DNA from: Himantopus leucocephalus
Taxonomy: Eukaryota; Chordata; Aves; Charadriiformes; Recurvirostridae
Assembly (NCBI GenBank): GCA_003993805.1
Contig: RSEF01000021.1
Location: 4,938,550-5,002,549 of the forward strand
Direction: 5' to 3'
DNA length: 64,000 nt
Below, piece after piece: positions 50,231 to 62,479 of this stretch (the first letter of the stretch is position 1; every line of letters begins with the position of its first letter). Made by a program: the position numbers and the translations under genes. The notes under the pieces were generated by a model that was given only the letters and a program-made list of their open reading frames with translations, was not told the origin of the DNA and did no database searches.

Positions 50231-53200
50231 TTCTTCTAATTTCTGTGCTTCTAAACGGAAAACCCTCCAGGGGTTTGGCACACACTTGCAAATGATTTTC
50301 CAAAACTGCCAATACTGGCATAACTCCATTCCTATAGAAGCCAGTATGCTGTGAACAGAATTAGACCAGCTTATTATCTTAAATGACAACAAAGCTAAAG
50401 CGGCACCAACTGCAGTACAAAATCTCCCCCAAATGCAGAATCAATAAATCTCCAGAGGACATGACAATAGTAAAAAACAAACCAGCATCAACAAAAAAAA
50501 GCAAAACTAAAACCAGAAATGAAAACACAATCATAAGAATTTAAGGGTCGTAGAGGAGCAAGAGTTTGGTGTGTTACGGTATGGTTCTAATCTGTGATAC
50601 AGGCTTCTGGCTACTATGGGATTGCACATAAATAATAATATCCCACAGGTGCATTTTTTTTTCTTAAATTGGCTTCTTTGGCAACAATGATCACAACCAG
50701 ATCCTCATCCCACACACCTTTCTTTTCTTTGAACCCCACATGCATCGTACACTCAGATGAAAAAAGAATCCCTTTTTAATAAACAGGGAGGTAGCTAAGG
50801 TGCTACCTTGCAGCAGGCACACATACAGTCTGTTCATGTGAGCTTCAAGAAGTGTGTGATTATGTTCAGGTTTTGTTCTTCATGGTCCTTGCTCTTTCTC
50901 CAAATGCCCAGCATCCCCCTTTCCACTCTCAGAGATGTGCTGTGTGCTGCAATGTTTTCACTTGATGGCTGATGGAGTTCCCCCACATGAAGGTGGGAGG
51001 AAGGAAAAAAAAAATAAAAAAAAAATCACAGCTCTGTTGCTGCACATGTCTGCTTCCTGGCCTGGCATGACAACCCCAGCCCACTGCCAGGAATGCTCTT
51101 TGAGAGATAAGGGTGTCAGTGCTGCAGGATCCCCCTCAGACCCAGCTGCCAGCTGATATAGGCAGTAAAGAAACAACGCATTATAAATTTGTGCAAACCT
51201 CATTTGTTTCAAGCCATAGAAATCATGTCTAATGTATTTAGCAGCTAAAAATGAAGGAATCTGAAACTTGATGCATGTTTCTGTTCAGTGGGCAAAACTA
51301 CAGCTCCAGACTCCTTCATCAAAACTCTGTCGGGTGGTCTAGCAGCAACTACCTGGCGGGTTTGGAGATTGAGATCCCAGATCCAAAGCAGGCTCACCCT
51401 GCACAATACTGGTTTCAGGAAGAACCATGTCCTGCCATCCAACCCATCACTGGCAAGGGGCTGGTGCAGACATATATATCACACGTAGATGGAACCCCAG
51501 AAGGGCTACGTCCTCAGTCAGCACCCGAACCTGAATGCTTCCACAGACTACCATTGAAAAAGTGTAATATACTCCACCACTCCTACATGTACTAAATACT
51601 ACATCACTCATTGGAAAACACTGTAGAGACTTGGATTGGTAAAACTGACTATCCCTCCCTCGGTGAGCTCAGCTCACTGACTCCAACAGCCCTATTTATA
51701 TGAACAATAATTACTTCTCTGAGTAAGGGATTAAATCTCCAGCTATTAGATTCTAAAGTAAAAGCCCGAATGACAGACACTAATCTCTTCAGGGTATAAA
51801 AGTAGTTTTTAGATGGTACATTAACTGGCTGTGTAGTTTTATCCAGACAGTCCCCATTCCATAATCAGAATGTGTATGCCCCGTGTACTACCAGATCCCA
51901 AGCCCCAACATCTGTAACGCCTGCATTAGCAGCAGTTTGCTGTTGGGCTTCTCTGTGCAAATTCCGCAATTGGCAGCATTCCCTAACTCCTTCCAATTCA
52001 TGTGGAGCAGAAGCAAGGAGTGCAGTAGATTCCTGAATGCGCATGCAGTGCTTGCTTTGTAGTAGACATTTGATACACTTAATTTTCTAAAATATATATT
52101 CAGGCATAAGGGAGAGTTGGTCAACGTTTAAGATGACTAGTAACTGTCTCCAGCATGAAGACTCCAGGGACATCTGGAGACAAGTGTTCCAAGGACAGCA
52201 TATACTTTGGAAATTACATCCTAGGTGGTTTTCAGGGCTACAGATATACATGTGTGGACTTAGAGGTAGTGAAAAAGCACTTTCTGCAAGCTTAGTAGTC
52301 TTTTACATCACCTCACTCGTTTGGAGGGAAAAGGACACAACATTCCAGGATTCCCATAGCCAAAGAGAGTCTGAATTCCAAGTGAGAAAGAAGTGTTGCG
52401 TACCTCACTTCTGTTGATGATCCCATCGAGTATCAACAATGTAGAGGAGCTTTGCTTTGCAAGTTTCTTGTGCTCCAGGCAGGAGTTTTCACTCACTGTC
52501 TTCAGTGAACCTAGAATAATAAAGCAAAAACTTAAATAGAAAGTTCCACCTCAGAGGCAGGTGCTGAAGAGGTCCTCCCACATTACTATATAATCCCAAA
52601 TAAGGCCTCAACTGGAATGTCACAGCAAAATGAACGTTAAGGCACTCCTTCCTCTGCAATATGTTAGAGGACAGGATGACTGGTGGCTGAAAGCGCAGAA
52701 GGATGCAAAACACAGAGACCTTAGTTGGAAAACTGAAAGCAGCAACTGAAAATGGAAAGTGAGGGAGAACTAAACGCTGGATCAGCATTGCTGGACTCAT
52801 TCTTCTAGCCACTACTATGTGACCTCCTTAATAAACCACTTGAATAACAGGATGGGGACAAGGAAGAAAGTAAAACACCTTCAATGTTTGTGTATAAACT
52901 TGATTTTGCTTGTGCATGAAGGCTTACTGAACAAACATCCAGTTCGGTCTTGAGTCCCAGCCAATGCCCCTGCTTCCCCTCTCCTCACCAAACCTAGCAA
53001 AAAAATTGGCTAAATAGTAGGGTTTCCCTAGTTTCCTTGGGTTCCCTGGTCTTCGTTTCCCTCATGTTGCACGAAGGATTGTGTTGAGAAGGCTTAACTG
53101 GATCTCAGAAGCTCAACCATCTCCAGAGCAAATCCCTGGGACAGAACCTCGCACACCATACACCACTGGTGGCTTGGAGTTGCAGGGCTTATAGTTTTGG

Positions 53201-53705
53201 TGGTAATATTCAAGGTCTGTTTTGCGAACTGCTAAGTGGTCACAATCTCATTGACTTCCAGCAGTTGTTGCTGGTCCTCCAATTTCTAAGTAGATGATGA
53301 TGGGTGGAATGAAAGTTAGCAGGAGCCCCACATAGGAGGGGCTGAAAGCAAGGAAAGGAGAGTCAAGAGAAAGGAGCCATTCCTTCTCAGAAACTCTTCT
53401 TTTACCCTTTCTATATCAGCAGAACTCCCTCACCTCTCTACTGACATACCGTACTACGTCAGCAGGCTGAAACAAAGGCTGCATTTTCCATGAAACAGAC
53501 GCAGTGCTGGAGACTGCACGGGCCAGAATTCTGGGCAGATCTACTCCAAGACTCATCTGTCCTAGCACCTCATGCTCCCCCAATACTGTTATAATCAGAA
53601 AAAAAATTATGAAGAACAGCTCTTCCTTCATCATAGGCTGATAAATTCTCATCCACAGGTCCTTGAAATTGGTACAGAGACTCCTGCTGACTACAATAAG
53701 ATGAA

Positions 53706-53873
53706 GGTGTCATGGTTTGGGCTGGGCTGGCCACCAAAATGAACAACAGATGTTCTCTTCAAACCAGGACAGAAGGCCACTCGAGCCTTTCATCCAGAGG
53801 ATCTAAAAACTAGCAGCCATGCCCTAATCCAAAATGTTCCCTGATCATTCCATTCTCTAGTAACCATGACACC
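53706..53873. mobile_element. 168-bp sequence bounded by perfect 12-bp inverted repeats (MITE-like or solo-LTR remnant)
   Basis: GGTGTCATGGTT at 53706-53717 is the exact reverse complement of AACCATGACACC at 53862-53873. Many avian endogenous retroviral LTRs begin TGTCATGGTT, so an internally deleted LTR relic is possible. However, complementarity extends two bases outside TG..CA, and no 4-6 bp target duplication is visible. A small non-autonomous DNA element or coincidence also fits. There is no coding capacity. Confidence 0.4.
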
Positions 53874-56800
53874 AAAATTTTGCCATTTTTCCCAACAAAC
53901 CTGAGTACTATTTATTCACATTGCACATACTCCAAGGGGTTAAAAGCCATTTTGTTCTGGATACATTCTGTGTAACTCAATTTCTAAAGCACTAAATTGT
54001 AAGCCATAAACCCATGTCATTATTTACTTTCCTAAAGATAACATGGAGCCAGCTTCTCCCTGTGTCTCTCTCCATTTTGCTGCCTTTTGGAAGCATTCTT
54101 TGCAACTGCTGCATGGCTCGGTAATTCCCAAGTCAGTGCATATATGGAAAATCCCTGTCAAGCAATGGCGCAGGAGAGGGAAGGAGGAAGGCTCCATTCA
54201 CCACAAGACTCATCTCTCTTGTGGCTCCCCCTTCCCCGTACCCAGATGCCTCTGTGGCCGTCTTCCCTGCCTCCTTGTTTTGTGTGCAGAACAGCAGAAG
54301 CAGTCGTGGTCCACACCCATTTGGGGGAAAGGAAAGGGGGAGCGGCGTGCGGCAGAGGGAACAGGGAGAGGGTCACAGGGGAACAGAATGAACTTGTTCA
54401 CAGAGAAGCATGGCGTCCAGGCTGGCGGGTTTCTTTTATCCTGTTTCACTTCAGTAAAAGCCTCAATTAACTTCACATTAATTATTAAATCAGAACAATG
54501 CATCTTTGGGTTCCAACAGCTAAATTCTGTTACTGCTGTTTCTTTGGGGAGCTTGGCTAGTTTTACAACTTAGGACATAAATATCTTTCTTCAAGGAGTT
54601 TCTGGGCTGTTGTTTTTATTTTCCTCTCTGTGGGAGCACATTTAATCACAGTATCTCATGAATGCATGGAGGGAAGCATTTCTGGGCCTGCTGCACCTTG
54701 AAAACTTTTTACATCTAACACACACAGCTCTTCCAGGCTCCAGCAGGTGCTAGCAACACAGCCATGAGATTTCACCCCCCAAGAAAGCTCACAAATTAAG
54801 GCTCTCCAGGAAGCTGGAAGCATTTGCACAGCCCCTCTAAAAGGGGCTGCTTCCTTGTAAAATAGTGCGCTGCGTTTCCAGGTACACGTTATTCTTTAAT
54901 TCTACAGCTGCTTCCCACCATTCTCCTCCATGGATGACCCTAGGAATCCTACCAAATAAGGCCAGTCTAGGAATATTTGCCTTTTTCTTACCCCATTGTT
55001 GCCAGACACACACACTTAAAGGATGTTCTTCTGTTCTTAGTTGTTCACTGATGTATCTGTCTCGGTGAGCAGAGCCAACCACCCCCATACATACCCTGCT
55101 CATACCATCATTATCCCTTTTCTTGGCACAGGTTAGTAGAAGCGAAGATAACTGCTCTCCATGCATTTGACTGGTATACCAAGGAACCCCCCAGGGTGAG
55201 AAGAAAAGGAGATACAAGTTCCAAATGGGGCCATTCAGAGCTCCTCTCCTGCCCTTCAACTTTGCACAACACCATAAAGTACTAACTCAGTACAAAGCTA
55301 GAAACCTCCAGGCACCCATCTTAGCTCAGGCCTCTTAAAAATGTTTTTGCCCTCCCAGCCCTCAGCTCTCTTACTTCCTCAGTATATTTTCAAACTCTTG
55401 CTCTTGTAGGTGAGTCTGATCATACCTTCTGCTTTCTTGCCCTAGATTATTTGGGAGACAAACGGCTTTCCTGAAGCCTCCTGGAGAGTCTCTGCCTTCC
55501 ACCCACAAAGTTCTAGGACTTCTCGAGGAATGAACAGCTCTAGCACAGTAAAATGCTTTTATTTCTTATGTGAATTTAATGTCTTTGGGAAAGAGCCAGC
55601 CTGATAGAACTGAATGCTAAGGCAGTCAGAGGGCCTTCATTTCCCAAACAGGGAAGTCTCCAGCTTCATGGATAAAGAGAGAAACCCATCTCTTTCCTCC
55701 CATCCTTTTCTTCCTCTGCCAGTTCTCTCCCCCTCTTTCCTGTGTTGTGAGCTTTTGCTGCTCTACTCATTGTGTGCAGAATGAATGAAAGTGATTAGAA
55801 GCCCCTTGGGCCATATTCATAGCTGGAAAGAGGAGGAATAACTCCACAGGCTTGTCTGTCAGTTGTGTGGGGCCCCTAGTCTCTCAAGCACCTTGTCCCA
55901 GATAGACAGGAGTGGCAAAGGAGAAGAGAGTGAGGTCACTAGTGACACAGTGACACGCTATGACACAGGTCAGAGAGCAGGAAATATAGCAGAAGGGAAG
56001 AGAAGGGACAGGAGATACATGAAGGGAGAGAGATGAAGCAGGGAAAAGAGGGTCTCAGCTGAGACCAACTTTCTCATTTACACTGCCTTTCCTCTCTGGC
56101 CAAGAGGACGAGGGATTAAAGCTGCTCTCTACTCTTGCTCCTCCCATACAGCATGAAATCATTGGGCAGAAGGTAATGGTCTCAAATCTGCATTGAGCTG
56201 AGGTGGGATACTATATGCAATACATTGAGAAGAAGGGAAGGGAAAAAATAGTGTCCAGTATGCACCACCATGGGCAGAGCTTTGGTGCTGGGCACAGAAT
56301 GAAACTCATCACTATAATAATAGAAAACTGGGGGACTGTGTGCGTTAAGAAGAAAAAAAAAAAGTATAGAAAAATAGACATAAGTAGATAACTAAATAAA
56401 ACAGGCAGCTAGTCAGTCAGCCACCTTTTCTGTCTCCCTTCACTGCTTGTATTTCTGTTTCTGCTCAGACTGGGGAAGCTGGCAAAGCCTCATGCTTGAC
56501 CTGCAATACCACTGACAACATGTGATTTGTTTTGCCTCTGTTGGAAAAGACTGCAATATTTGCTGTAGCAAACTTACTGTCTGTCAGCCCACATGTCCTT
56601 CAGTGATGCCATTGACCACAGCTCTCCAGTTCTTTTGGCAGAAATGACGAGGGGGAGGGAAAACCTACAGTTGTATTAGAGAAGCTGCTTCCACACCTCT
56701 TTTTTAAAAAACAGAATGGTCTAGAAGGGGACCAGCAGTAAATATTTTCTTCTAATCTTGAAAATATTTCAAGATACTCTACACACTGTTGCCTGCATGC

Positions 56801-57439
56801 ATGCCTGTGTGTGTGAGCTGCGCGTTTGCCATCAGCGCATGTCATCCCCAGAACCTTTCTGATCTTGCAAATCTCAGGTGTAAGGTTATCTTGTGAGGTT
56901 GCTCTCTGGGTGCTGAGAACACAACTCTCTTGCTCAGAAGAAAAAAGTCTCTACAGCCAGATCTAAGTTTCTAGGAGTACCTGTCTCAAAGCTATGCCTG
57001 AAAGATACTACCCAGGGCTCTGGGTCACATAAAAAAGAAAGGCAGACAAGAAGGTATACTGTGGGAAGGATGTCTGGCAACTGTGTGAACTGTGTGGCAC
57101 AGCCACCCACAAAAATGAGGCACTGGACAGTGCTGCAAGAAGCATGAATTCAACCCATTTTTGCTACGCACTCCCCTGTGTATCCCTTTGGCGAGTTCCA
57201 CACTGTCTGATGAAAATTAAGCTGTTCATCCCCGTGCTGCAGTTCTACATTTGCAAAATCCACCTTTCAAAGCGTTTTTAAGATCTTGGATGAAAGCTGC
57301 CATTATGCCTTACAGTTAATTAGGTAATTGTTATTATTTGTTATTGTGAGAGTTGTATGAAAGCAGAATAGCAAGCTTGACCTTATGTACTCATACCTTA
57401 GTCTAATTCAATATTCTTTATCAGACATACCTTTGCTGC

Positions 57440-57545
57440 AAGGTTCCTCAGGGTAGGGGCTCGTTTGTTCTGCAGGAAGCTTGCAATACTTCAAAATGCT
57501 ATGAAAATAATTAATAAAATTATCATTATCAATCATGATAAATAC
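57440..57545 (-). repeat. Old dispersed amniote-type repeat, minus orientation
   Basis: CCTCAGGGTAGGGGCTCGTTTGTTCTG, then AATGCTATGAAAATAATTAATAAAATTATCATTATC, resembles the reverse complement of the repeat at 16967 (GGGGCAGGGAC..TTTTTGTTCTG and an AATAATAA tail). Confidence 0.45.
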
Positions 57546-57859
57546 CAGCAAAGCTGCCTGCCTATGGACAGCAAAATCCACATATTATTGCTAATTTGGA
57601 AGGGATTATCAGTGGTAAATGGAAAAGTCTCTCTAAAATGTTTAACTATGGCTTATTTTAATGCTCACCCCATTTGCATTTATGGAAGACACATTTATGG
57701 AATAGAATTCTGAAATTTACACAGTTAAACAACATAGGCAAATAGAAGAAAAATTAAGGGCAAGGACAAAGCAGCAGCCTGTTGAGGCTTGTCTGCTTGA
57801 GGGAAGCCCACACATTCACCCTGGAAAGTGGAAAATGTCCAATATAGAGCCCCAAGATA

Positions 57860-57962
57860 CTTCTGCTTACACTAGATTTATGTCAATGGAAATCCTCTGA
57901 CACCAGTTGAATTGCTCTTCCACACCAGCATGACAGCAGAATCAGGGCCAGGTTCTCTGCAG
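57860..57962 (+). repeat. Old sauropsid-type repeat fragment
   Basis: CTGCTTACACTAGATTTATGTCAATGG, CACCAGTTGAATTGC and AGAATCAGGGCCAGG parallel the recalled order TTACACC-GTGTAAAT, TCAATGG, ACACCAGTGTAACTG, AGAATCTGGCCC of a common sauropsid repeat. Confidence 0.45.
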
Positions 57963-58159
57963 GGAAAAAGAAAAACAAAACAATCTGAACAATCTTCATT
58001 TGTGTCTGTGCCTCACACTCTGCCCCATTTAAAGCGAGGCAGCATAGAACTATTTCTCCCTTCTGCTAGCAGGGTCTAATAAGAGCAGTAAGTACGGTTC
58101 ACTGCCACGTCCTCCATCTGGGCATCTCAGAGCACAGACATTTCTCAATCAAACATCAC

Positions 58160-58275
58160 GCTACTCATTCCTGTAAGGCATATATGGATGTCTATCCCCA
58201 CTCTACAGGTGCACAAACTGAGGCCCATGGAGAGCTGGCAGAGAAGCTGGGAATACATTCAAGAAACCCTAATTT
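58160..58275 (+). repeat. MIR/CORE-SINE-like fragment
   Basis: TCTATCCCCACTCTACAGGTGCACAAACTGAGGCCCATGGAGAG followed by GGCAGAGAAGCTGGGAATACA closely follows the MIR words TATTATCCCCATTTTACAGATGAGGAAACTGAGGC and GGCAGAGCTGGGAAT. Confidence 0.65.
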
Positions 58276-60754
58276 CATAGGCCCTTGGTAGAACTTGCAG
58301 ACGACGCTCATTTTTATGCTAGGTAACCCACTGTTTGCTAAGCAAAGAAGAGAGATGCTTTGCTGCCACTCTTGAAAATCAGTGTGCAGCCATAGGATCA
58401 AGGCATAAAACCACTGTCCCTAAAGCCAGTCAGGTTGGTCATTTTGATTCATGGATTTACATACAAAATCCCATAATCTTATTTTAGCAGCATTTAAGCA
58501 CAAAAGACAGCAACTTCCCGCAGACTGGAAACAACAGGGAAACTCGCACAGCGGGCCTGATCCAGAACTGCCGGATGACAAAGGAACCATTTCACTAATC
58601 CCTGTACATTTCTACAGGCTTTACCCTCCAGAGAATGCCAGCAAGATGCTAGTGGAACCCACCGTAAATGGACCTGTGGGAGCAAGTAAAAGGTCCTGCC
58701 ATCTTATCCTGGTCCAGGAATCCACTTTCACATGATTAATTATTTGTACTGTTAAGCAAACATGAGTGCTTTTAGTGCAGACTGAAGAAGGGTTGCTCCT
58801 AATCAAAAGCAGCCAGCTTGTTTATTTCTCTTTTTTTCCTCCCCCATTGTCTATTTTAGTGTTTATAAAAACTAAAGTTGGGAGCTGTGTGGCTGTGGCC
58901 TCCTCACAGCAGCTGGCCTGCTTGTAAAGCTTCCACATCGGCCAGAGAGACATACCAGATATATGGTTTATAGATCATCCCCAGTGGGAGAAAATACCCG
59001 TTGGTGGTAAGGCCAGGCCAACGCCTTTGTGCATGTGATGCACAGAGGTGGTTCCCCACGTTGTCTCCAAACAGGCCAGCAGAACAGGGATGGCTGTGAT
59101 GGAAGAGCCCACGGATACAAAAGCAGGCAGAACTGATAATCTAGAAATGTGCAGTGAGAGGCACTGACCACCACTCCAGCCCAGAGCTGGGAACAGTGGC
59201 TGCATTTCACCTTGGATTCTGCCTGTACACTCCTTGACAGCTCCCACTCAAAACCCTACAGGTCCTTTTCTTTGGATTCTCCCACCCTATAGAAAAAGGA
59301 TGGTACGCTAAAGTCTGCCTGTGAGTCTCCTGTCCCATGCTGACATGCCCATGAGACAGCAGGAATAGCTATGGAATGTACCTAATTTAGTATGAGAATT
59401 GCAGTCGCTGGGCTAGAAGCACAGCACCTCATAATGTGTACATACACCAAACTGGTAACTCCTGAAGAAACAAATATTACCTAGAAGAGAAAAATGCACT
59501 CACTTCTTTAAACATATCAGTAATATAAGCCACAGGCTAAGCAGGAAAGGAAAGGACAAACTCAACATGAGCTAGGAAGAAGGCAGCAGAAATGTTAACT
59601 TTTGCAAGGGATCACATAACACCCATTACTGATAAGGCATCAGGAAAGGGGTGTAGCAGCCATGGAGCAGACCATAGTGAAATACCACTGTGCAGGTTGA
59701 CAGCAATGCATTTTCCGCTATTAGCAGCAGGGACATCCACCCCCGTATGTTTTCCCTCCCCAAAGCAGTGTTAGTTCTTTTATTTTGGAGAAGCTGCTCT
59801 GAGCCCTGCTTCCCGCTCCACCGCTACATGCCCTCTCCTCCCTATTGATCCCCAAGTGCTGTAGGGCAGTTCCTGTCCCTAGGGCAGCTCCAGCAGGAGG
59901 ACTGCAGAGCAGACTCCCCCACCTCAGCTCCGCAGGGAAGTAGGGATAACACACACCATCTTAAAACTGGGCCCCTGCTTGTGAGGCAGCAGTTCTGAAC
60001 AGGTCCGCTCTCGCTTGGAACCACTCTTTTCTGTTTAGATCCCAAGAGGATGTGCTTTAGTCACACTCTAACTCCAAACATCACAGTTAGCTCCCTTTTC
60101 CCACTAGCCCCACGCATTAGCTGGGGGTAAGTTGTCCAATTCTACCATACTTACAAAGAGCAGAAATATAAAGCTTTAATGGACACTCCAATAAGAGGGG
60201 ACAAAGCACCACTATATCACTATATTAAGAGTACTGAGCTATGTAAACAGCCTCAAGAGAGATCTCTGCATGCTCCCAAATATAAATTTTCCTGTGCTAA
60301 GGGACTGTAGAGCCAGACAGGTTAGAGAGGAGAGCTATTAAAACCATCTGAACTTGAGCAATACTGTATAACTTGTACTTTTTTTCATTTTTTATAGCTG
60401 CTTACAGTCCCAAATTTTTCTTTAATATTCTTTTTTTGGCACAGGACTGATTACATGCCTAATGCCTGAAGAAAAGTGGGAATACCGAAGGATTAGGAAT
60501 ACCTAAATTTATGGCAGGATTAGCCGGAGTCTTATCCTGCTTGACACAGAGAAGTAACATGAACAATCAAGGACATTCCAGCCCCATTATCTCCTACTCC
60601 TGCTGTAAAGAATGCAGAAATAAAGGATTGCACACACAAAAAAAGTTTATGACATTCATTTGAGATACCCCAGTCTGTTACGAGAAATCAGCATGTTTGT
60701 TGAATAATCCCACAGTAATTCAAAAAATATTTTATAAAATTATTAAATAAATAT

Positions 60755-60905
60755 AAAGTCTAATTCTGCTCTTGCTTACATCAGTTTTACATAAAACATT
60801 AATGAAAAGAGAACCAAACCCAAAGAAAATATTTGGTTAGATCTCATTCCACTGCCAATGAAATTTGCCACTGAGCTTAACGGAGTAAGACCAACACCAG
60901 AAATA
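60755..60905 (+). repeat. Old sauropsid-type repeat fragment (weak)
   Basis: AGTCTAATTCTGCTCTTGCTTACATCAGTTTTACATAAA, then CTCATTCCACTGCCAATGAAATTTGCCACTGAGCTTAACGG, resembles a dispersed sequence with AATTCTGCTCTCAGTTACACC and CCACTGAAGTCAATGG words. It is heavily decayed. Confidence 0.4.
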
Positions 60906-61014
60906 CCTACATCTTCCATACAGCCGTATCATTCAAGGCTCTGCTCAGATGTTGGCTGATGAAATTAGCATTTCTGTGACCAGAATGAATGATTCAAGCA
61001 CTAATCTAGTGCAG

Positions 61015-61110
61015 ATTTCCTTGGGTGACCTTGGGCATGTTTCAGTTCCCTTTCTCTGAAGCAGGGCTAACAGCCCCAACACCTTGGATGGCTCTTGGAA
61101 TATGTATTCA
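61015..61110 (-). repeat. MIR-like fragment
   Basis: TTCCTTGGGTGACCTTGGGCATGTTTCAGTTCCCTTTCTCTGAAGCAGGG resembles the reverse complement of MIR (TGTGTGACCTTGGGCAAGTCAC, then CTCAGTTTCC..TCTGTAAAATGGG). Confidence 0.55.
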
Positions 61111-61469
61111 CAAGTTTGCCATGGACTCAGATTGAGTTAGTGATGGATCCAGACAAGAACAATGGACAGATCCTGTAGAAGGGAGGAATAAAACATGGAA
61201 GCATTATGAGCCGACAGTCGTATGGGAACTGTTGGTTCTCAGCATCGCAGAAAGCCAGCCAGCCACATATGCACTCTCTCTCTAAAAGGATTTTCTTTTA
61301 TTCTGAGAATTATATTTTTGGAGTCTTTGCTCCTATACAGGCCTTGACATTTTAAACATATAGATCAGGCGATCCAGAATAGTGGAGCTCGAGGGTAACA
61401 ATAGTGATTATTTTTCAGCAGGAAACACTCGCTCATTTAAATCTGGTGTAATTACATTACAGAAATGCT

Positions 61470-62420
61470 GCAGAACAAGCCCTCGTCTGCCCCTCCCCGC
61501 TCCCTCTCCCCCCCTAGGCCCATACCCCTGCCTTTAAGTCGGGGCGGGGTTATTTACCCGGGACAACCGCCCTCTCCCCCAGGCGTGCCCCGCTCACAGA
61601 GCGCCTCTCTGCCGGCACCGCTCCCCCCGCCGGCGCTGCGCGGGCGGGCTGGGGACGAGGAGAGGGGACACACACACGCACACACACCCCCATCGGGAGC
61701 GGAGCGGGGAGAGCCGCAGGGCCGCCCAGGGTGGCCGGCAGCCGAGGGCACGGCCGCGGCGGGCGCTCTGCCAGCCGCCGGGCCGCCCCCCCCGCCGGCA
61801 GCCCGCGGGGCGGCGGCGGCCTCAGACGGCGCGGCGCGGCCGGGGCGAGGCGGGGGGGGGGGCGGGTTCCTGGAAGCGGCGGGTGTCGGGTGGCCGCCGC
61901 CGGCCAGGCGCGCTGCGGGCCGCGGGCAGCGACGGGGCGCGCCGCCGGGCCCCGCGGGGGGAGCGCGGGGGAGGCTCCGCCCGAGGGGAGCGTCCCCGGT
62001 GGGGCTGGGGCGTGGGAGGCCTCGGGGTTGGGGCGCGGAGCTTCCCCCGGGAGTCCTCCCCCGCGGCACGGCAGGGCTGAGGGCGCGGAGCTTCCCCCGG
62101 GACTCCCCCCCAGTTCCCCGGCACGGCGGGGCTGAGGGCGTGGGGGGGAGCCGGACCCCGGCCGGGTCAAACGGGAGCCCCTCCCGGGGAGGAGGCTGTG
62201 CTTGGGCAGCGCTGCAGCGAGGGGAACGTGGGTCTTTCCGCAGCAACACGTCGGTGAGGCGGCGGTGCTGTGCAGCGGCAGGGTGCTGCCCTGTAACGGA
62301 CTGGGGTGGGCAGGCCAGCCCTGCGCAGGGCCACCCGCGCCCCTCAGGTGTCCCCAAAGCCCCAAGAACGGCACCGGGGCTGGGGAGCCGTACCTGGAGC
62401 GTAGCCACGCTGATGGCACA
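61470..62420. promoter_or_regulatory. CpG island D (largest orphan island)
   Basis: Dense CG dinucleotides and GC above 70% by eye across most of the stretch, with sharp edges. It includes a G-run near 61850-61861, ACAC-rich simple sequence at about 61668-61689, and a tandem duplication at 62031-62135. Open frames over 300 codons occur on both strands at once and are Pro/Gly/Arg/Ala-rich, as expected of stop-poor GC DNA, so no protein is called. A plus-strand donor-like sequence lies just past its right edge (62466-62474). This is the best candidate for the promoter of an unannotated transcript leaving the window to the right. Confidence 0.65.
62031..62135. repeat. Tandem duplication of a 50-55-bp GC-rich unit
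   Basis: GGGCGCGGAGCTTCCCCCGGGA starts at 62031 and again at 62081. Both copies end with GGCACGGC-GGGCTGA. The second copy is 5 bp longer, and a third copy starts (GGGCGTGGG) at 62136. It is a short minisatellite inside CpG island D. Confidence 0.8.
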
Positions 62421-62465
62421 GAGCCACTTTTGCTCGTGCTTCCTCTGGCACTGGACACGAGCTTT

Positions 62466-62474
62466 TTGGTGAGT
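62466..62474 (+). promoter_or_regulatory. Candidate splice donor (TTG|GTGAGT)
   Basis: GTGAGT matches the vertebrate 5' splice site after the intron-exon break, immediately downstream of CpG island D. It would end a first exon of a plus-strand transcript. Isolated donor matches are common by chance, and no acceptor or coding content supports it. Confidence 0.25.
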
Positions 62475-62479
62475 CCGTC

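Larger units (their letters stand above)
39000..61460. other. Gene-free 5' flank of SAMD11, segment 3
   Basis: No exon recognised on either strand. It contains the N-joined duplication at 39737-39856, several old repeat fragments (40850, 41375, 43795, 50065, 57440, 57860, 58160, 60755, 61015), a 22-bp palindrome at 42403-42424, a G-tract cluster at 42339-42363 and the inverted-end element at 53706-53873. Open frames reach at most 176 codons (54043-54573, plus) and lack motifs. Confidence 0.6.

Noticed and set aside
54043..54573. Second 176-codon plus-strand open frame
   Set aside because: No recognisable domain, overlapped by other frames of similar length, consistent with chance.
55935..55946. 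GTCACTAGTGAC 12-bp palindrome within TGACAC repeats
   Set aside because: Short, and within a low-information TGACA-rich stretch. It is not distinctive enough to report as a site.
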